A program made the translations under genes and the position numbers. The notes beneath the pieces were generated by a model, which worked only from the letters and a program-made list of their open reading frames with translations, ran no database searches and had not been told where the DNA came from. Positions 43,145 to 52,706 of a DNA stretch of 64,000 nt are shown here, piece after piece (position 1 is the first letter of the stretch; every line of letters begins with the position of its first letter). Source of the DNA: Algoriphagus kandeliae (GTDB lineage Bacteria > Bacteroidota > Bacteroidia > Cytophagales > Cyclobacteriaceae); contig NZ_SPSB01000002.1 of the NCBI RefSeq assembly GCF_004571135.1, positions 372,001 through 436,000 of the forward strand, read 5' to 3'.

Positions 43145-44377
43145 TTAGAATTTGACTTTAGCTTCAAGTCGTTTTCCATCTCGTTCATATACCACTTGGG
43201 CTTCTTCCCCTTTTTGGAAAGCACTTAGAGAGCGCATGTAGCTCATCATATCTACAATGGTTGAGTCTCCCAATTGTACGATGATATCTCCTTTCTGTAA
43301 ACCTGCCGCTTGAGCCGGTTTGTCTTCTGATACACCATCGATTCGCATTCCTTTCCCATCATAGAGGTAATCAGGTACAACTCCAAGAGTTACCGTGAAT
43401 CGAGGAGAGTCTCCGGAACTGTCTTTCGTTTTGGTGAAAGCCAATTTTGATTCCTGATCTAATTGAACGATCAATCTGTGGATGTACTGAACAACCTGAA
43501 GCAGGCCATTGTAATTGATTTTCTCGGAATCGTCAGAAGGACGGTGATAATCTTCATGCTGTCCTGTGAAGAAATGCAGAACAGGCAAATCCTGTAGGTA
43601 AAAAGAAGTGTGGTCAGATGGCCCAACGCCTGATTCTGAAGTCACTAATTTCAAACTATCACTATTCACCAAGTCCAAAGCCGGTACAAAACTAGGGCTG
43701 GTCCCTACCCCGTTGATTGCCAATGTATTTTCTTCATTCAGTCGTCCCACCATATCCATGTTGATCATGTAGTTGACTGTGCCGAGATCGATGGTTGGAT
43801 TTTTTACAAAATAATTGGAACCCCATAGTCCATTTTCCTCACCTGAAAAAGCGATGAATAAGAAATTGGAAGGGTGTTTTTCATGTTTTAAAATATCAGC
43901 TAGGGCTACTAAGGCAGCTGTTCCAGAGGCATTGTCGTCAGCACCGTTATGAATGGCAGAATCACCTCGGTATAAGGAGCCTGAACCTCCATATCCCAAA
44001 TGGTCAAAATGAGCGCCGATTACAATGGTTTTTTCGGACTGATTATCAATAAATCCAATAACATTCCGTCCTGTGACTCCTTCTCCATCCGTGCCAATCA
44101 CTGCTTCTTCGTGAGGATTGGTAGGTTTGGAAACGGTAAATTCCTGAAAAAATCCGTCAGTTCCCTTTGGGCTAAGACCGATTTCAGCAAAACGCTCTGC
44201 TAGGTATTTGGCCGCTTGTTCTTCACCAGATGTGCCAATTGCTCGGCCTTCCAACTGGTCAGCAGCTAAGTAACTCACATCTGTTTTCAGATTTTGAAGT
44301 AAAATATCATTCGTGGGAGCACTATTGCATGCCAGCAGAAGGCTAGCGGCAATAATAGATAAGCGATAGATTTTCAT
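43145..44377 (-). CDS. M28 zinc aminopeptidase lipoprotein with C-terminal PDZ domain
   Basis: 410 residues with lipobox LLLAC (Cys17). The M28 domain shows all metal ligands: GAHFDHLG, HNGADDNASG, FSGEENGLWGS, NMDMVGR, and a late His in HRPSDDSEKINY. A PDZ domain (about 320-405: GKGMRIDGVSEDKPAQAAG, LQKGDIIVQLGD) follows. This M28-PDZ layout is common in Bacteroidota. It is an envelope-anchored enzyme removing N-terminal amino acids. Its promoter overlaps that of the divergent TolB-like gene. Confidence 0.92.
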   Translation of the reverse strand: MKIYRLSIIAASLLLACNSAPTNDILLQNLKTDVSYLAADQLEGRAIGTSGEEQAAKYLAERFAEIGLSPKGTDGFFQEFTVSKPTNPHEEAVIGTDGEGVTGRNVIGFIDNQSEKTIVIGAHFDHLGYGGSGSLYRGDSAIHNGADDNASGTAALVALADILKHEKHPSNFLFIAFSGEENGLWGSNYFVKNPTIDLGTVNYMINMDMVGRLNEENTLAINGVGTSPSFVPALDLVNSDSLKLVTSESGVGPSDHTSFYLQDLPVLHFFTGQHEDYHRPSDDSEKINYNGLLQVVQYIHRLIVQLDQESKLAFTKTKDSSGDSPRFTVTLGVVPDYLYDGKGMRIDGVSEDKPAQAAGLQKGDIIVQLGDSTIVDMMSYMRSLSAFQKGEEAQVVYERDGKRLEAKVKF

Positions 44378-44390
44378 TATGTAATTTCGG

Positions 44391-44429
44391 TTTAGCCCAA
44401 AGATAATAATTGGTATCTTCGCGCTGCAA
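44391..44429. promoter_or_regulatory. Overlapping divergent promoters (M28 peptidase / TolB-like lipoprotein)
   Basis: Minus strand: TTG (44429-44427), 21-base spacer, perfect -7 TATCTTTG (44405-44398) for the peptidase gene. Plus strand: TTTA (44391-44394), 19-base spacer, TATCTTCG (44414-44421) for the TolB-like gene. The two occupy the same 39 bases. Confidence 0.5.
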
Positions 44430-44451
44430 TGATTATCAACTAATATCCAAC

Positions 44452-45561
44452 ATGCGATTTCAATTTCTGATTTTATTGATGTTTGTCATGGCCTGTTCCG
44501 AAAAGGCCAGTGAAATAGTAGCTGAAAATGAACCACAGCATACTGCGCTTGATTCGCTTTTGCTCTCCGAAAATGAAATGAAGTACCTGCGAAATATTAA
44601 GCAACTCACCTTTGGAGGAAATAATGCCGAAGCTTATTGGTCTTTCGATGATGAAATGCTGGTATTCCAATCCGATTACGCTGAATGGGGAGCAGCATGT
44701 GATCAAATTTTTTACACCAACTGGAAAACAGACGATCTGAAAAACAATGTTCCTCAACGCCTATCTACTGGCTTGGGTCGGACTACCTGTTCTTACTTCC
44801 TTCCAGGAAATGAAACCATCGTTTATGCTTCTACCCATCTTGGTGGTGATAATTGTCCGCCTGTTCCAGAGCGTCGCACAGATGGCAAATATGTGTGGCC
44901 GATTTACGATACCTATGACATTTTCACTGCGGATTTGGAGGGAAATATTCTAGCTCAATTGACTAATGAGCCTGGATATGATGGAGAAGCGACTGTTTCC
45001 CCAAATGGAGATAAAATTGTCTTCACTTCCATGCGTACCGGTGATTTGGAATTGTTTACTATGAATATTGATGGATCAGATGTCCGTCAAGTAACCTTTG
45101 ATTGGGGATATGATGGAGGAGCATTCTTTTCACCAGATGGCACCAAATTAATTTGGAGAGCTTCCAGACCACAAACAGAAGAGGAGATTGCAGAATACAA
45201 GGAATTACTTGCTGAAGGATTGGTGAAGCCGACAGAAATGGAATTGTATGTGTCCAATGTGGACGGTTCAGATTTGCGAAAAATCACTGATCTCGGTCAA
45301 GCCAACTGGGCTCCATTCTTTCATCCTTCCGGTGAGAAAATCATTTTTGCTTCCAATCACCATACCGAGAGAGGCTTTCCTTTCAACTTGTATATGATCA
45401 ATTTGGATGGAACAGGCCTTGTTCGAATTACCGAGAACGACACTTTTGACGCCTTCCCTGTTTTCTCAAATAATGGAAAATATCTCGTTTTCTCTTCCAA
45501 CAGAAACAATGGAGGTACACGTGATACCAACCTGTTTGTAGCAGAGTGGATTGGAGATTAA
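44452..45561 (+). CDS. TolB-like beta-propeller lipoprotein
   Basis: 369 residues from the ATG at 44452, where a lipoprotein signal begins (lipobox FVMAC, Cys15); an upstream start at 44410 would add 14 residues. The mature part has PD40/WD40-like repeats of the TolB type: ISPNGDKIVFTSMRTGDLELF-like, FSPDGTKLIW, FHPSGEKIIFASN, FSNNGKYLVFSSNRN. Such propellers bind peptides or act in envelope assembly; without a Pal-Tol context the role is open. Its promoter overlaps the M28 peptidase promoter, which may coordinate the two. Confidence 0.82.
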   Translation: MRFQFLILLMFVMACSEKASEIVAENEPQHTALDSLLLSENEMKYLRNIKQLTFGGNNAEAYWSFDDEMLVFQSDYAEWGAACDQIFYTNWKTDDLKNNVPQRLSTGLGRTTCSYFLPGNETIVYASTHLGGDNCPPVPERRTDGKYVWPIYDTYDIFTADLEGNILAQLTNEPGYDGEATVSPNGDKIVFTSMRTGDLELFTMNIDGSDVRQVTFDWGYDGGAFFSPDGTKLIWRASRPQTEEEIAEYKELLAEGLVKPTEMELYVSNVDGSDLRKITDLGQANWAPFFHPSGEKIIFASNHHTERGFPFNLYMINLDGTGLVRITENDTFDAFPVFSNNGKYLVFSSNRNNGGTRDTNLFVAEWIGD

Positions 45562-45590
45562 TGAAGGTTTATTCCTTGATGAAATAATTG

Positions 45591-45623
45591 AAAGCGGGGG
45601 TGTCATCACTCCCGCTTTTTTTG
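45591..45623 (+). terminator. Intrinsic terminator after the TolB-like gene
   Basis: 12-bp stem AAAGCGGGGGTG / CACTCCCGCTTT (one G-U) with loop TCAT and a T7 run. Confidence 0.9.
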
Positions 45624-45672
45624 TGGTATGGGATTCCTTTTTTAATTTGAAAGCTTACCAACTGATTTTTAG

Positions 45673-46587
45673 ATGAAGATTTACCGCAGATTAATCATTC
45701 CACTGCTGGTCACCTTACTTTTGGTTTTTGCCAAGATATATTTTCGGGGCCAATCGGAGAGCTGGGAGGGTTTGTTGGGCTGGTTGCCCCACCTGAATAC
45801 CATCCTGATTATTTCCGGTTTCACCTGGTGTCTTTTAGTACTCACAGGGATATTGAAAAGGATTTTTTTGAAGCAGTTTGATATCAGTCAGGAGGATAAT
45901 TTACGGGCGAGAAAGATTTATACCCAGCTGAATATTCTCCAAAAGATTGTCAACTTCATTATCATCATTTTGGGTATAGGATTGATTTTGGTGTCCTTTG
46001 ATCCGATTCGAAAAATAGGAGTGGGGCTATTTGCTTCAGCGGGGGTAGCGGGGATTATTATTGGTTTTTCGGCACAAAAGGCTATTGGAACCTTGATTGC
46101 AGGGATTCAAATTGCCTTTGCTCAGCCTTTTCGACTGGATGATGCTGTTGTGGTTGAGGGAGAATGGGGTTGGATCGAGGAGATCAATTTGACCTATGTG
46201 GTGGTGCATATTTGGGATCAACGGCGCTTGGTTTTACCTACCACTTATTTTTTGGAAAAGCCATTTCAGAATTGGACTCGGACTTCAGCAGATATTATTG
46301 GTTCGGTTTTCATTTACACGGATTACACGGTTTCCTTTGATGCTATGAGGCAGGAGTTGGATAGAATTTTGGAAAATACTAGCCTTTGGGATAAAAAAGT
46401 GAAAGTCCTTCAGGTAACAGATGCTAAGGAGCGAACAGTGGAAACACGGATATTAGTTTCTGCCAGAAACTCACCAACTGCTTGGGATTTGCGTGTTCAT
46501 GTTCGGGAAAAGATGATTGAATTCTTACAGAAAAATTATCCCGAGGCACTTCCTAGAACCAGAGTAGTTTTGGATAAAGAGGACTAA
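45673..46587 (+). CDS. MscS-family mechanosensitive channel
   Basis: 304 residues. Membrane helices at about 8-23, 36-60, 90-112 and the pore helix at 115-140 with the small-residue pattern GVGLFASAGVAGIIIGFSAQKAI. The MscS beta domain follows (AQPFRLDDAVVVEGEWGWIEEINLTYVVV) and a C-terminal alpha/beta region to IEFLQKNYPEALPRTR. It releases solutes on hypo-osmotic shock from the inner membrane. Two bases separate its stop from the next start, so it is cotranscribed with a porin. Confidence 0.92.
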   Translation: MKIYRRLIIPLLVTLLLVFAKIYFRGQSESWEGLLGWLPHLNTILIISGFTWCLLVLTGILKRIFLKQFDISQEDNLRARKIYTQLNILQKIVNFIIIILGIGLILVSFDPIRKIGVGLFASAGVAGIIIGFSAQKAIGTLIAGIQIAFAQPFRLDDAVVVEGEWGWIEEINLTYVVVHIWDQRRLVLPTTYFLEKPFQNWTRTSADIIGSVFIYTDYTVSFDAMRQELDRILENTSLWDKKVKVLQVTDAKERTVETRILVSARNSPTAWDLRVHVREKMIEFLQKNYPEALPRTRVVLDKED

Positions 46588-46589
46588 TT

Positions 46590-47651
46590 ATGAGGAAGTT
46601 TGGGCTGATTCTTGTTCTCCTTTTTTCTTTCAAGGCCTTTTCGCAGGAAAAAACCAATGGTTTGGAATGGGATTTCTCTGCATTTCTTGATGTTTATTAC
46701 GGACGTGATTTTTCTAGTCAGCCAGGTGACCCTAAAAGGTTACCATTCTTGTATAATCATACCAATCCAAAACTGGGAATCAATTTGGCATTGGTAAGTG
46801 TAACTGTGAAATCTGATTTTTTTCGTGCTAATCTTGGCTTACAACAAGGTTCTTACATGCGCGATAATTATGAAAACGAACCCCAATCCCTGAAATGGAT
46901 TCACCAAGCTAATGTTGGAGTAGCGATAGATAAAGAGCAAAAACTTTGGTTGGATGTTGGGGTTTTGCCTTCTCATATCGGTTTTGAAAATGCGGTTTCT
47001 ACGGAAAATTTAACCCTTTCAAGATCCATTATCGCAGAGAATAGCCCTTATTTTGAAACGGGGGCGAGATTGAGTTGGAATAAGGATGAGCGATGGTATT
47101 TTGCTTTTTTGTACTTGAATGGCTGGCAGCGGATTCGTTCTATTCCCGGGAAAAATAAACCTTCATTTGGAACACAGGCCACGTTTTCTCCCAATGAGAA
47201 TACGACCATTAATTGGAGCACATTTTTGGGTACAGATCAGCCTCTTGAAGCGGAGACTATGCTGTATTTCACCAACTTCTATGGAGATTTTAAATTGAGA
47301 GAGGGTTGGCGCTTTATTGCTGGATTAGATGGTGGCAGACGAACTTTAGCTTTTGATTTTGATCGAAATTGGTGGGGGATGTCCGCCATTTTACAAAAGC
47401 GATTTTCTGAAAAATTCGCATCTGCATTTCGATTTGAATACTATAACGATCCTTTCCAAGCAATTGCAACGAGCTTGATTGATCAGGGAATTAAAACCAG
47501 TGGATTGTCTTTAAATACCGATTGGAAACTTGGGAAATTGGCGACTTTTCGATTAGAAGGTCGCTGGCTCACGAGTCCTGAGTTGGGTTTAGATCAAGCA
47601 GAAACCGATAATTTTTTCCTGCTTGGCTCTCTGGCTTTACAAATCGATTGA
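46590..47651 (+). CDS. Porin-like outer-membrane beta-barrel protein
   Basis: 353 residues with signal ending SFKAFSQ. The barrel begins EWDFSAFLDVYYGRDFS and contains repeated strands with conserved turns (ANVGVAIDKEQKLWLDVGVL, FASAFRFEYYNDPFQ, TFRLEGRWLTSPE), the outline of the Bacteroidota OmpL/BBP2 porin group. It presumably forms a small-solute channel; no selectivity can be read. Coupling to the upstream MscS gene (2-base gap) suggests a shared osmotic or envelope role. Confidence 0.8.
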   Translation: MRKFGLILVLLFSFKAFSQEKTNGLEWDFSAFLDVYYGRDFSSQPGDPKRLPFLYNHTNPKLGINLALVSVTVKSDFFRANLGLQQGSYMRDNYENEPQSLKWIHQANVGVAIDKEQKLWLDVGVLPSHIGFENAVSTENLTLSRSIIAENSPYFETGARLSWNKDERWYFAFLYLNGWQRIRSIPGKNKPSFGTQATFSPNENTTINWSTFLGTDQPLEAETMLYFTNFYGDFKLREGWRFIAGLDGGRRTLAFDFDRNWWGMSAILQKRFSEKFASAFRFEYYNDPFQAIATSLIDQGIKTSGLSLNTDWKLGKLATFRLEGRWLTSPELGLDQAETDNFFLLGSLALQID

Positions 47652-47663
47652 TTTTGTAATCGC

Positions 47664-49193
47664 TTAAAGCTCATTGATTTTATCAAGATAAGCTTCTGCC
47701 TGATCCAGAATTTCCTGCTTGTTTTTCATTTTATCCCAAGTCCGGTATGCCATTCCAATTCTGGGGTTCTTTTCTAATTTATCCCGATTTCGATCGTAAA
47801 AATGCCAATACAAGCTATTGAATGGGCAGGCTTTTTCACCTACTTTTTCCTTGTGACTGTAAGCGCAGTGATCGCAATAATTCCCTTGTTTCTTGATGTA
47901 ATTGGCTGAGGATACATAAGGTTTGGTGCCGACAATTCCTCCATCTGCAAACTGAGACATTCCCCGAGTATTCGTAATCTCCACCCACTCAATCGCATCA
48001 ATGTAGATTCCCAAATACCATTGATCCACTTCGTTTGGATGAATACCAGCCAAAAGGGCAAAGTTTCCAGTGACCATTAAACGTTGGATATGGTGGGCAT
48101 AAGCTAAGTCCAAAGATTGACCGATGGAGCTAGATAGACATTTCATTTTGGTTTTTCCTGTCCAAAACCAGTCGGGAAGTTTACGGACATGGCCAAAGAA
48201 ATTAAGCTGGGCATAATCCGGCATTTTTGCCCAATAAACCCCGCGCATGTATTCCCGCCAACCGATAATCTGGCGAATGAATCCTTCTACTTGGGAAATG
48301 GAGATCTCATTTTGGTGACTTTCCCAGTACTTTTCCACTCTTTCGACTACTTCCAACGGGGAAAGCATCTTGCTGTTCATGGCAAAACTCAATCGGGAAT
48401 GGAAGAGGTAAGGGTCCCAAGTGGTCAATGCATCCTGATAGTCCCCAAAATGCACCAAAAGATTTTCGCAGAAATAATCCAAGACTTCCAGACATTCCTC
48501 TCGCGTAGTTGGCCATAGGAAATTCTCAGGATCTACTTTGCCAATGGTTTTGATTTGGGCTTTTTGAATGACTTCGTATAGCTCGCTTACGTTTTTGGGA
48601 TGGGTTTTTGGTTTTCGAAGCAGTCGTTTGTCTTTTAGGGCAGATCGGTTTTCCTGATCAAAATTCCATTTGCCTTGCACAGGCTCCTTGCCATCCATCA
48701 GGATGTTGAATTTTTTGCGCATTTCCCGATAGAAAGACTCCATCAGGTAAGATTTTTTCCCTTTGAAAAAATCAGCTAAAAATCCTCTTTCAGTCAAAAA
48801 GTGCTCGGAATCAACAGTCTCGGATTGAATCGATAATTTGGAGCAAATCGTTTTTAATTGTTCATCCAAACGGTATTCATCAGGGAGTTGATATTCGAAT
48901 TTTTCTATCTGATAGGTTTTAATGCAATCCAAAATAATTTTCTCCAAATCCTGAGGATTGGAAGGGTCATTAATTGTAATGTAGTGTACTTGGTGTCCTT
49001 TTTCTCGGAGCTTTTTTGCGAAGGCTCTCATCGAAAGGAAAAATGCCAGAACTTTTTGAATATGATGTACGACATAGTCCGTTTCCTGACGCATTTCTAC
49101 CATCAAGTAGATAATATCCTCGTTTTTTTCATCAAACCAGGAATGCAATTCATTGAGCTGATCTCCTAAGATGAGTCGTAAGATTTTTGCCAT
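47664..49193 (-). CDS. phrB: FeS bacterial (6-4) photolyase/cryptochrome (PhrB group)
   Basis: 509 residues. The N-terminal antenna domain (RLILGDQLNELHSWF) is of the DUF523/FeS-BCP type. The FAD domain contains VEGFIRQIIGWREYMRG. Four cysteines (C352, C440, C443, C456 in KCLSSS, YCDHCAY and KACPFN) match the [4Fe-4S] ligands of Agrobacterium PhrB, shifted by two residues throughout. These enzymes repair (6-4) photoproducts using light. The ATG directly follows the T-run of the terminator of the upstream gene. It is convergent with the porin gene. Confidence 0.93.
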   Translation of the reverse strand: MAKILRLILGDQLNELHSWFDEKNEDIIYLMVEMRQETDYVVHHIQKVLAFFLSMRAFAKKLREKGHQVHYITINDPSNPQDLEKIILDCIKTYQIEKFEYQLPDEYRLDEQLKTICSKLSIQSETVDSEHFLTERGFLADFFKGKKSYLMESFYREMRKKFNILMDGKEPVQGKWNFDQENRSALKDKRLLRKPKTHPKNVSELYEVIQKAQIKTIGKVDPENFLWPTTREECLEVLDYFCENLLVHFGDYQDALTTWDPYLFHSRLSFAMNSKMLSPLEVVERVEKYWESHQNEISISQVEGFIRQIIGWREYMRGVYWAKMPDYAQLNFFGHVRKLPDWFWTGKTKMKCLSSSIGQSLDLAYAHHIQRLMVTGNFALLAGIHPNEVDQWYLGIYIDAIEWVEITNTRGMSQFADGGIVGTKPYVSSANYIKKQGNYCDHCAYSHKEKVGEKACPFNSLYWHFYDRNRDKLEKNPRIGMAYRTWDKMKNKQEILDQAEAYLDKINEL

Positions 49194-49229
49194 AAAAAAG
49201 GGGCTTTACCTTAAGATAAAGCCCCTTTG
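49194..49229 (-). terminator. Terminator of the SprB/PorP operon abutting the photolyase start
   Basis: On the minus strand the stem AAAGGGGCTTTA / TAAAGCCCC(TTT) is followed by T6 and then directly by the photolyase ATG at 49193. Confidence 0.85.
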
Positions 49230-49251
49230 ATGAAGTATTGTTTTTGAGAAA

Positions 49252-50277
49252 TCAATATTTAAAACAAGGCATGGAAGACTTTCTTCCTGCTCCTTTTGCT
49301 GATCCTGCCAAAAAGCTATAACGAATAGAAATCTCGTGTGCACCGCCTGTATTGGCATTTCCCAAAGAAGACAGGGTGAAATCATGGCTGTATCCAATAT
49401 CTAATCCTCCGCCAAGTGAGATTCCCACCAAAGCAATCACGGATTCATGATTTGGAATGGCTGTTTCTTTTAAAGGGATTCCTCTATACCAAACCCCCAA
49501 AACCAAAGGCTGAATGTTTACCTGAGTGCCCAAGTCCAACTGCGTGAAAGGTCCTTGATTTTTATAATTAAAAGCAAAAGTCAATTCCCGAGTACCAGTT
49601 CGTTGATTATAGAATGCTTTTGAATTTCCTCCTGAAAGATCAAATTTCACTCCGCCATGAGCGGAAAGTTTGAGTGGAAGTTCGCTGATTTCACTATCGA
49701 TAAAGGAGATATTAGGCTGAGTTACGTGATGGGCTGAGGCTCCAAACCAGAAATTGTCATTGTGAAAAAGCATTCCAAAGCTGTAATCAATAAATTGGTG
49801 ACGCATATCCTCCCCTAAATTTTCACCTGAAAAATCACCGATTGATCCAGTCATATCGTCGATTTGGCTTCCAAAAACCAAGTCTCCAAAATATGCATCC
49901 CTATCCATGTAGCTCACCTGTCCACCAACTCTTAAGAAAGAGCGGAATCCCAATCGAGCTCTGTAAGAGTATGTTGCACCAATTTCAGATACGCTGAGGT
50001 TTGCCATGCTTTGTTCAGAGCGATTGAAAATGATTCCGATTCCACTGTTAGCACCGAAAATGAAATGATCCAAGTATGCTGAATAAGAATTGAATGATTG
50101 ATCAAGACCAGGCCATTGATTGCGATAGTTTACCCCAATTCGGGTCATTTCGGAAGCACCTGCCATGGCAGGATTTAGGTATAATGGGTTGGCGTAGAAT
50201 TGAGAATATTGCACATCCTGGGCGCGAAGGCCCAGGCTGGCAATAAAAAGGATGATAAACGTAAACAGTCTTCTCAT
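49252..50277 (-). CDS. PorP/SprF-family outer-membrane protein
   Basis: 341 residues with signal ending SLGLRAQ. It opens with the family signature DVQYSQFYANPLYLNPAMAG, then NYRNQWPGL, and ends in strands including GGAHEISIRYSF. PorP/SprF proteins hold type IX secretion cargo with type-B C-terminal domains at the cell surface. It sits three bases after the SprB-repeat gene, whose product ends in such a domain, so it is the dedicated partner. About 60% similar to the second copy at 52707-53738. Confidence 0.93.
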   Translation of the reverse strand: MRRLFTFIILFIASLGLRAQDVQYSQFYANPLYLNPAMAGASEMTRIGVNYRNQWPGLDQSFNSYSAYLDHFIFGANSGIGIIFNRSEQSMANLSVSEIGATYSYRARLGFRSFLRVGGQVSYMDRDAYFGDLVFGSQIDDMTGSIGDFSGENLGEDMRHQFIDYSFGMLFHNDNFWFGASAHHVTQPNISFIDSEISELPLKLSAHGGVKFDLSGGNSKAFYNQRTGTRELTFAFNYKNQGPFTQLDLGTQVNIQPLVLGVWYRGIPLKETAIPNHESVIALVGISLGGGLDIGYSHDFTLSSLGNANTGGAHEISIRYSFLAGSAKGAGRKSSMPCFKY

Positions 50278-50280
50278 AAT

Positions 50281-52347
50281 CTATCGGATTAGGGTGACAC
50301 CACCGGTTTTCTCGGTAAGCTGAGAATCCCGATCGATATAGGTGATTTTGTAGAGATAATTCCCTGGTGGAAGCAATTGTCCACGATAGGTACCATCCCA
50401 ACCTTTACTTTCCTGAGAATTGGTGAAAAAGAGCTTTTCACCCCAGGTATTGAATATTTCTAGTGTAATTGATTCGATATTTTTTGCCTTAGGGAAGAAG
50501 AAGTCATTCAGTCCATCTCCATTTGGAGTGAAGGCATTTGGAATGACAACTTGAGCATCAGCGCTGGTTACTTGCACTTGATTTACTTCGAATGCAGAGC
50601 AGCCGAATATGTCATAACCCGTTAATTTGACTTCATAGATTCCCGGATTTTCGTAAACATGTACCGGGTCTTTTTCGCTGGAAGTTTTTCCATCTCCGAA
50701 GTTCCATTCCCAAGCGATGATTTCTGGTGCGATTTCACTTTCAAAAAGGATGCTTTCATCAGTAAATACTTCAGACTCACTTGTGATTTGGAGTTTTCTG
50801 TACTGGAAATCCAAGCGACCGCTACGGTTCACTTCAGAAGGGAAATCCAAAACAGTTGAAGTTTTAGACATGCATCCATTGGCATCGGTCACGATGACTT
50901 CTACAGTACCTGCATTGAAGTAATTGATTTCGCGGATATTGGTAGCACCTGTGCTCCATTGGATGGTATAAGGTTCTTTCCCACCGGTAATCGATACCCA
51001 AGCATGACCAGTTACACTTCCTTGATCACAGTTTACATCCAATGCAGATTCGATTCGGGCATTTACTGCTTCTGCTTGAGTTACGGTATAGGAGCCTTGG
51101 ACTTCGCAGCCAGACTCATCTGTGATAGTTACCTCGTAGGTTCCTGCCAATAGATTCGATCGCTGCAAAACATCCTTTTGCCCATCAGACCATACAACAG
51201 AAGTATTTCCTTTGGATCCAGTTAGCTTTAAGGTGATGCTTCCGTCAGGCTCTCCGCCGCAGCTTTGAGGAGTGGTTTCTACCAAATCCAATTTCAAAGC
51301 AGACTCAGCGGCGATAGTAATTTGCTTTTCAACAAAGCACCCTGAAGCATCCGTAATTGTAGCCAAGTAGGTGCCGGCAGCAAGATTTTCAAGTTTTTTG
51401 CCATTTGCTCCATTATTCCACTCGATTGTATAAGGGGCTGTACCGCCATTGATAATCAAATCAATCCAGCCGTTGTTGTCCCCAGAGCAGGTTGGGTTTT
51501 CAGATTGAACATTTACCTGCATGGATTGAGGTTCTTCTATTCGATAGGAAGCCTGCAGCGTACATCCTCCCTGATCTTGAATCAATACCTCATAAATACC
51601 AGCCGGAACATTGATCAAATCCTTTGTTTGAGCGCCATTGCTCCACTTATATATATAAGGAGCAACTCCTCCATTGACATTCAGAGAAATATTACCATCT
51701 GATTTGCCTGCACAGGATGCATTGGAAATGGTTTCTGCAACCTCAATTCCAGCTTCTTTGGAAGCAATTTGGAAACTGACAGAAACATCACAATTGTATT
51801 TGTCAGCTACGATGACTGTGTATGTTCCCGGCTTTAGGTTTGTAGCTTCCCATACATCCTTCAGACCATTGCTCCAAGTCACCCGATATGGTTCCCCGCG
51901 GCCTACTTTCACAGAGATTTTTGCAGATCCATCTGCAGAAGATCCGCAAGAAGCATCAGTCTTTTCTACTGGATTAAGAATAAGTGGGTATGGAGGCTGA
52001 ACGACAATAGATTCTATATGCTTTAGACCCTTTGAATCGGTGATTTCGACTGTGTAGGATCCTGCATATAGGTTGGTTCTGTTCTGAGTAGTCTCATGTG
52101 TATTCCAAAGGAAGGTATAAGGGGGCGTTCCTCCGGTTACATCCAAGATGATACTGCCTTTTTCAGAATGAGAACAAAGGGCGAGTTTGCCACTTACTGA
52201 AACTTGGATTCCATCATAACTTAAAATGCGGGCATTTTCCCGCTGAGGAATTTCAAAAGCAAATTGACTCTGAGCATTAAATACCAATCCCCAGCTGAAG
52301 CACACAGCCGCTACTAAGAAGCGATATGATCTCAAAATCCTTAACAT
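50281..52347 (-). CDS. SprB-repeat surface protein with PKD and CHU_C secretion domain
   Basis: 688 residues with signal ending NAQSQ. Six SprB-type repeats of about 75-80 residues run from about 48 to 510; each has the GGxxPYTxxWSNG core, GTYxVxITD and a Cys near the end (SNASCAGKSDG, ENPTCSGDNNG). A PKD domain (WEWNFGDGKTSSEKDPVHVY) follows near 545-590. The C-terminal 90 residues (IPNAFTPNGDGLNDFF ... PPGNYLYKITY) are the CHU_C/type-B secretion domain. SprB is the mobile gliding adhesin; this is a short relative, about a tenth its size. Secretion via type IX with the adjacent PorP is expected. Confidence 0.92.
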   Translation of the reverse strand: MLRILRSYRFLVAAVCFSWGLVFNAQSQFAFEIPQRENARILSYDGIQVSVSGKLALCSHSEKGSIILDVTGGTPPYTFLWNTHETTQNRTNLYAGSYTVEITDSKGLKHIESIVVQPPYPLILNPVEKTDASCGSSADGSAKISVKVGRGEPYRVTWSNGLKDVWEATNLKPGTYTVIVADKYNCDVSVSFQIASKEAGIEVAETISNASCAGKSDGNISLNVNGGVAPYIYKWSNGAQTKDLINVPAGIYEVLIQDQGGCTLQASYRIEEPQSMQVNVQSENPTCSGDNNGWIDLIINGGTAPYTIEWNNGANGKKLENLAAGTYLATITDASGCFVEKQITIAAESALKLDLVETTPQSCGGEPDGSITLKLTGSKGNTSVVWSDGQKDVLQRSNLLAGTYEVTITDESGCEVQGSYTVTQAEAVNARIESALDVNCDQGSVTGHAWVSITGGKEPYTIQWSTGATNIREINYFNAGTVEVIVTDANGCMSKTSTVLDFPSEVNRSGRLDFQYRKLQITSESEVFTDESILFESEIAPEIIAWEWNFGDGKTSSEKDPVHVYENPGIYEVKLTGYDIFGCSAFEVNQVQVTSADAQVVIPNAFTPNGDGLNDFFFPKAKNIESITLEIFNTWGEKLFFTNSQESKGWDGTYRGQLLPPGNYLYKITYIDRDSQLTEKTGGVTLIR

Positions 52348-52706
52348 GGGAACAGTACTAATTTTCAGAAGGGTAATTTTGCCTTATAAATCGAAGTTTT
52401 TGTATTTCATTTTTTAGAATATTATTTTTTGTAAATCATATACAACAAAATGATATTCTATAAAATCAATCATTTCGACGAAAAATACCTTAAAAATTCT
52501 AAATGTCAAGTATTTTAAAACTCTGTCCGAAAATGAAATGCAGCTTAGAATTTTATCATTTTTCTTAAAAATGTACTATTGTTCAAAAAAGCAGGGAAGT
52601 GAAACTTTTTTCTAGGTATGAAATGAAAAAGGCCTGAAAATCAGGCCTGAATAAAAATTTGAAAAAATTTTAAAATTTTTTTCTGTGAGGAGTCGATTTT
52701 GCCAAA
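52348..52706. other. AT-rich gap between the SprB-repeat gene and second PorP gene
   Basis: Highly AT-rich, with no coding frame of interest. It holds a terminator at 52624-52648 and an A/T inverted repeat at about 52650-52682. The part nearest 52347 should contain the promoter of the SprB-repeat operon, but no clear TAnnTTTG box is present. Confidence 0.6.
52624..52648 (-). terminator. Intrinsic terminator after the second PorP gene
   Basis: Perfect 7-bp stem AGGCCTG / CAGGCCT with a 5-base loop and TTTTT on the minus strand. Confidence 0.85.
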
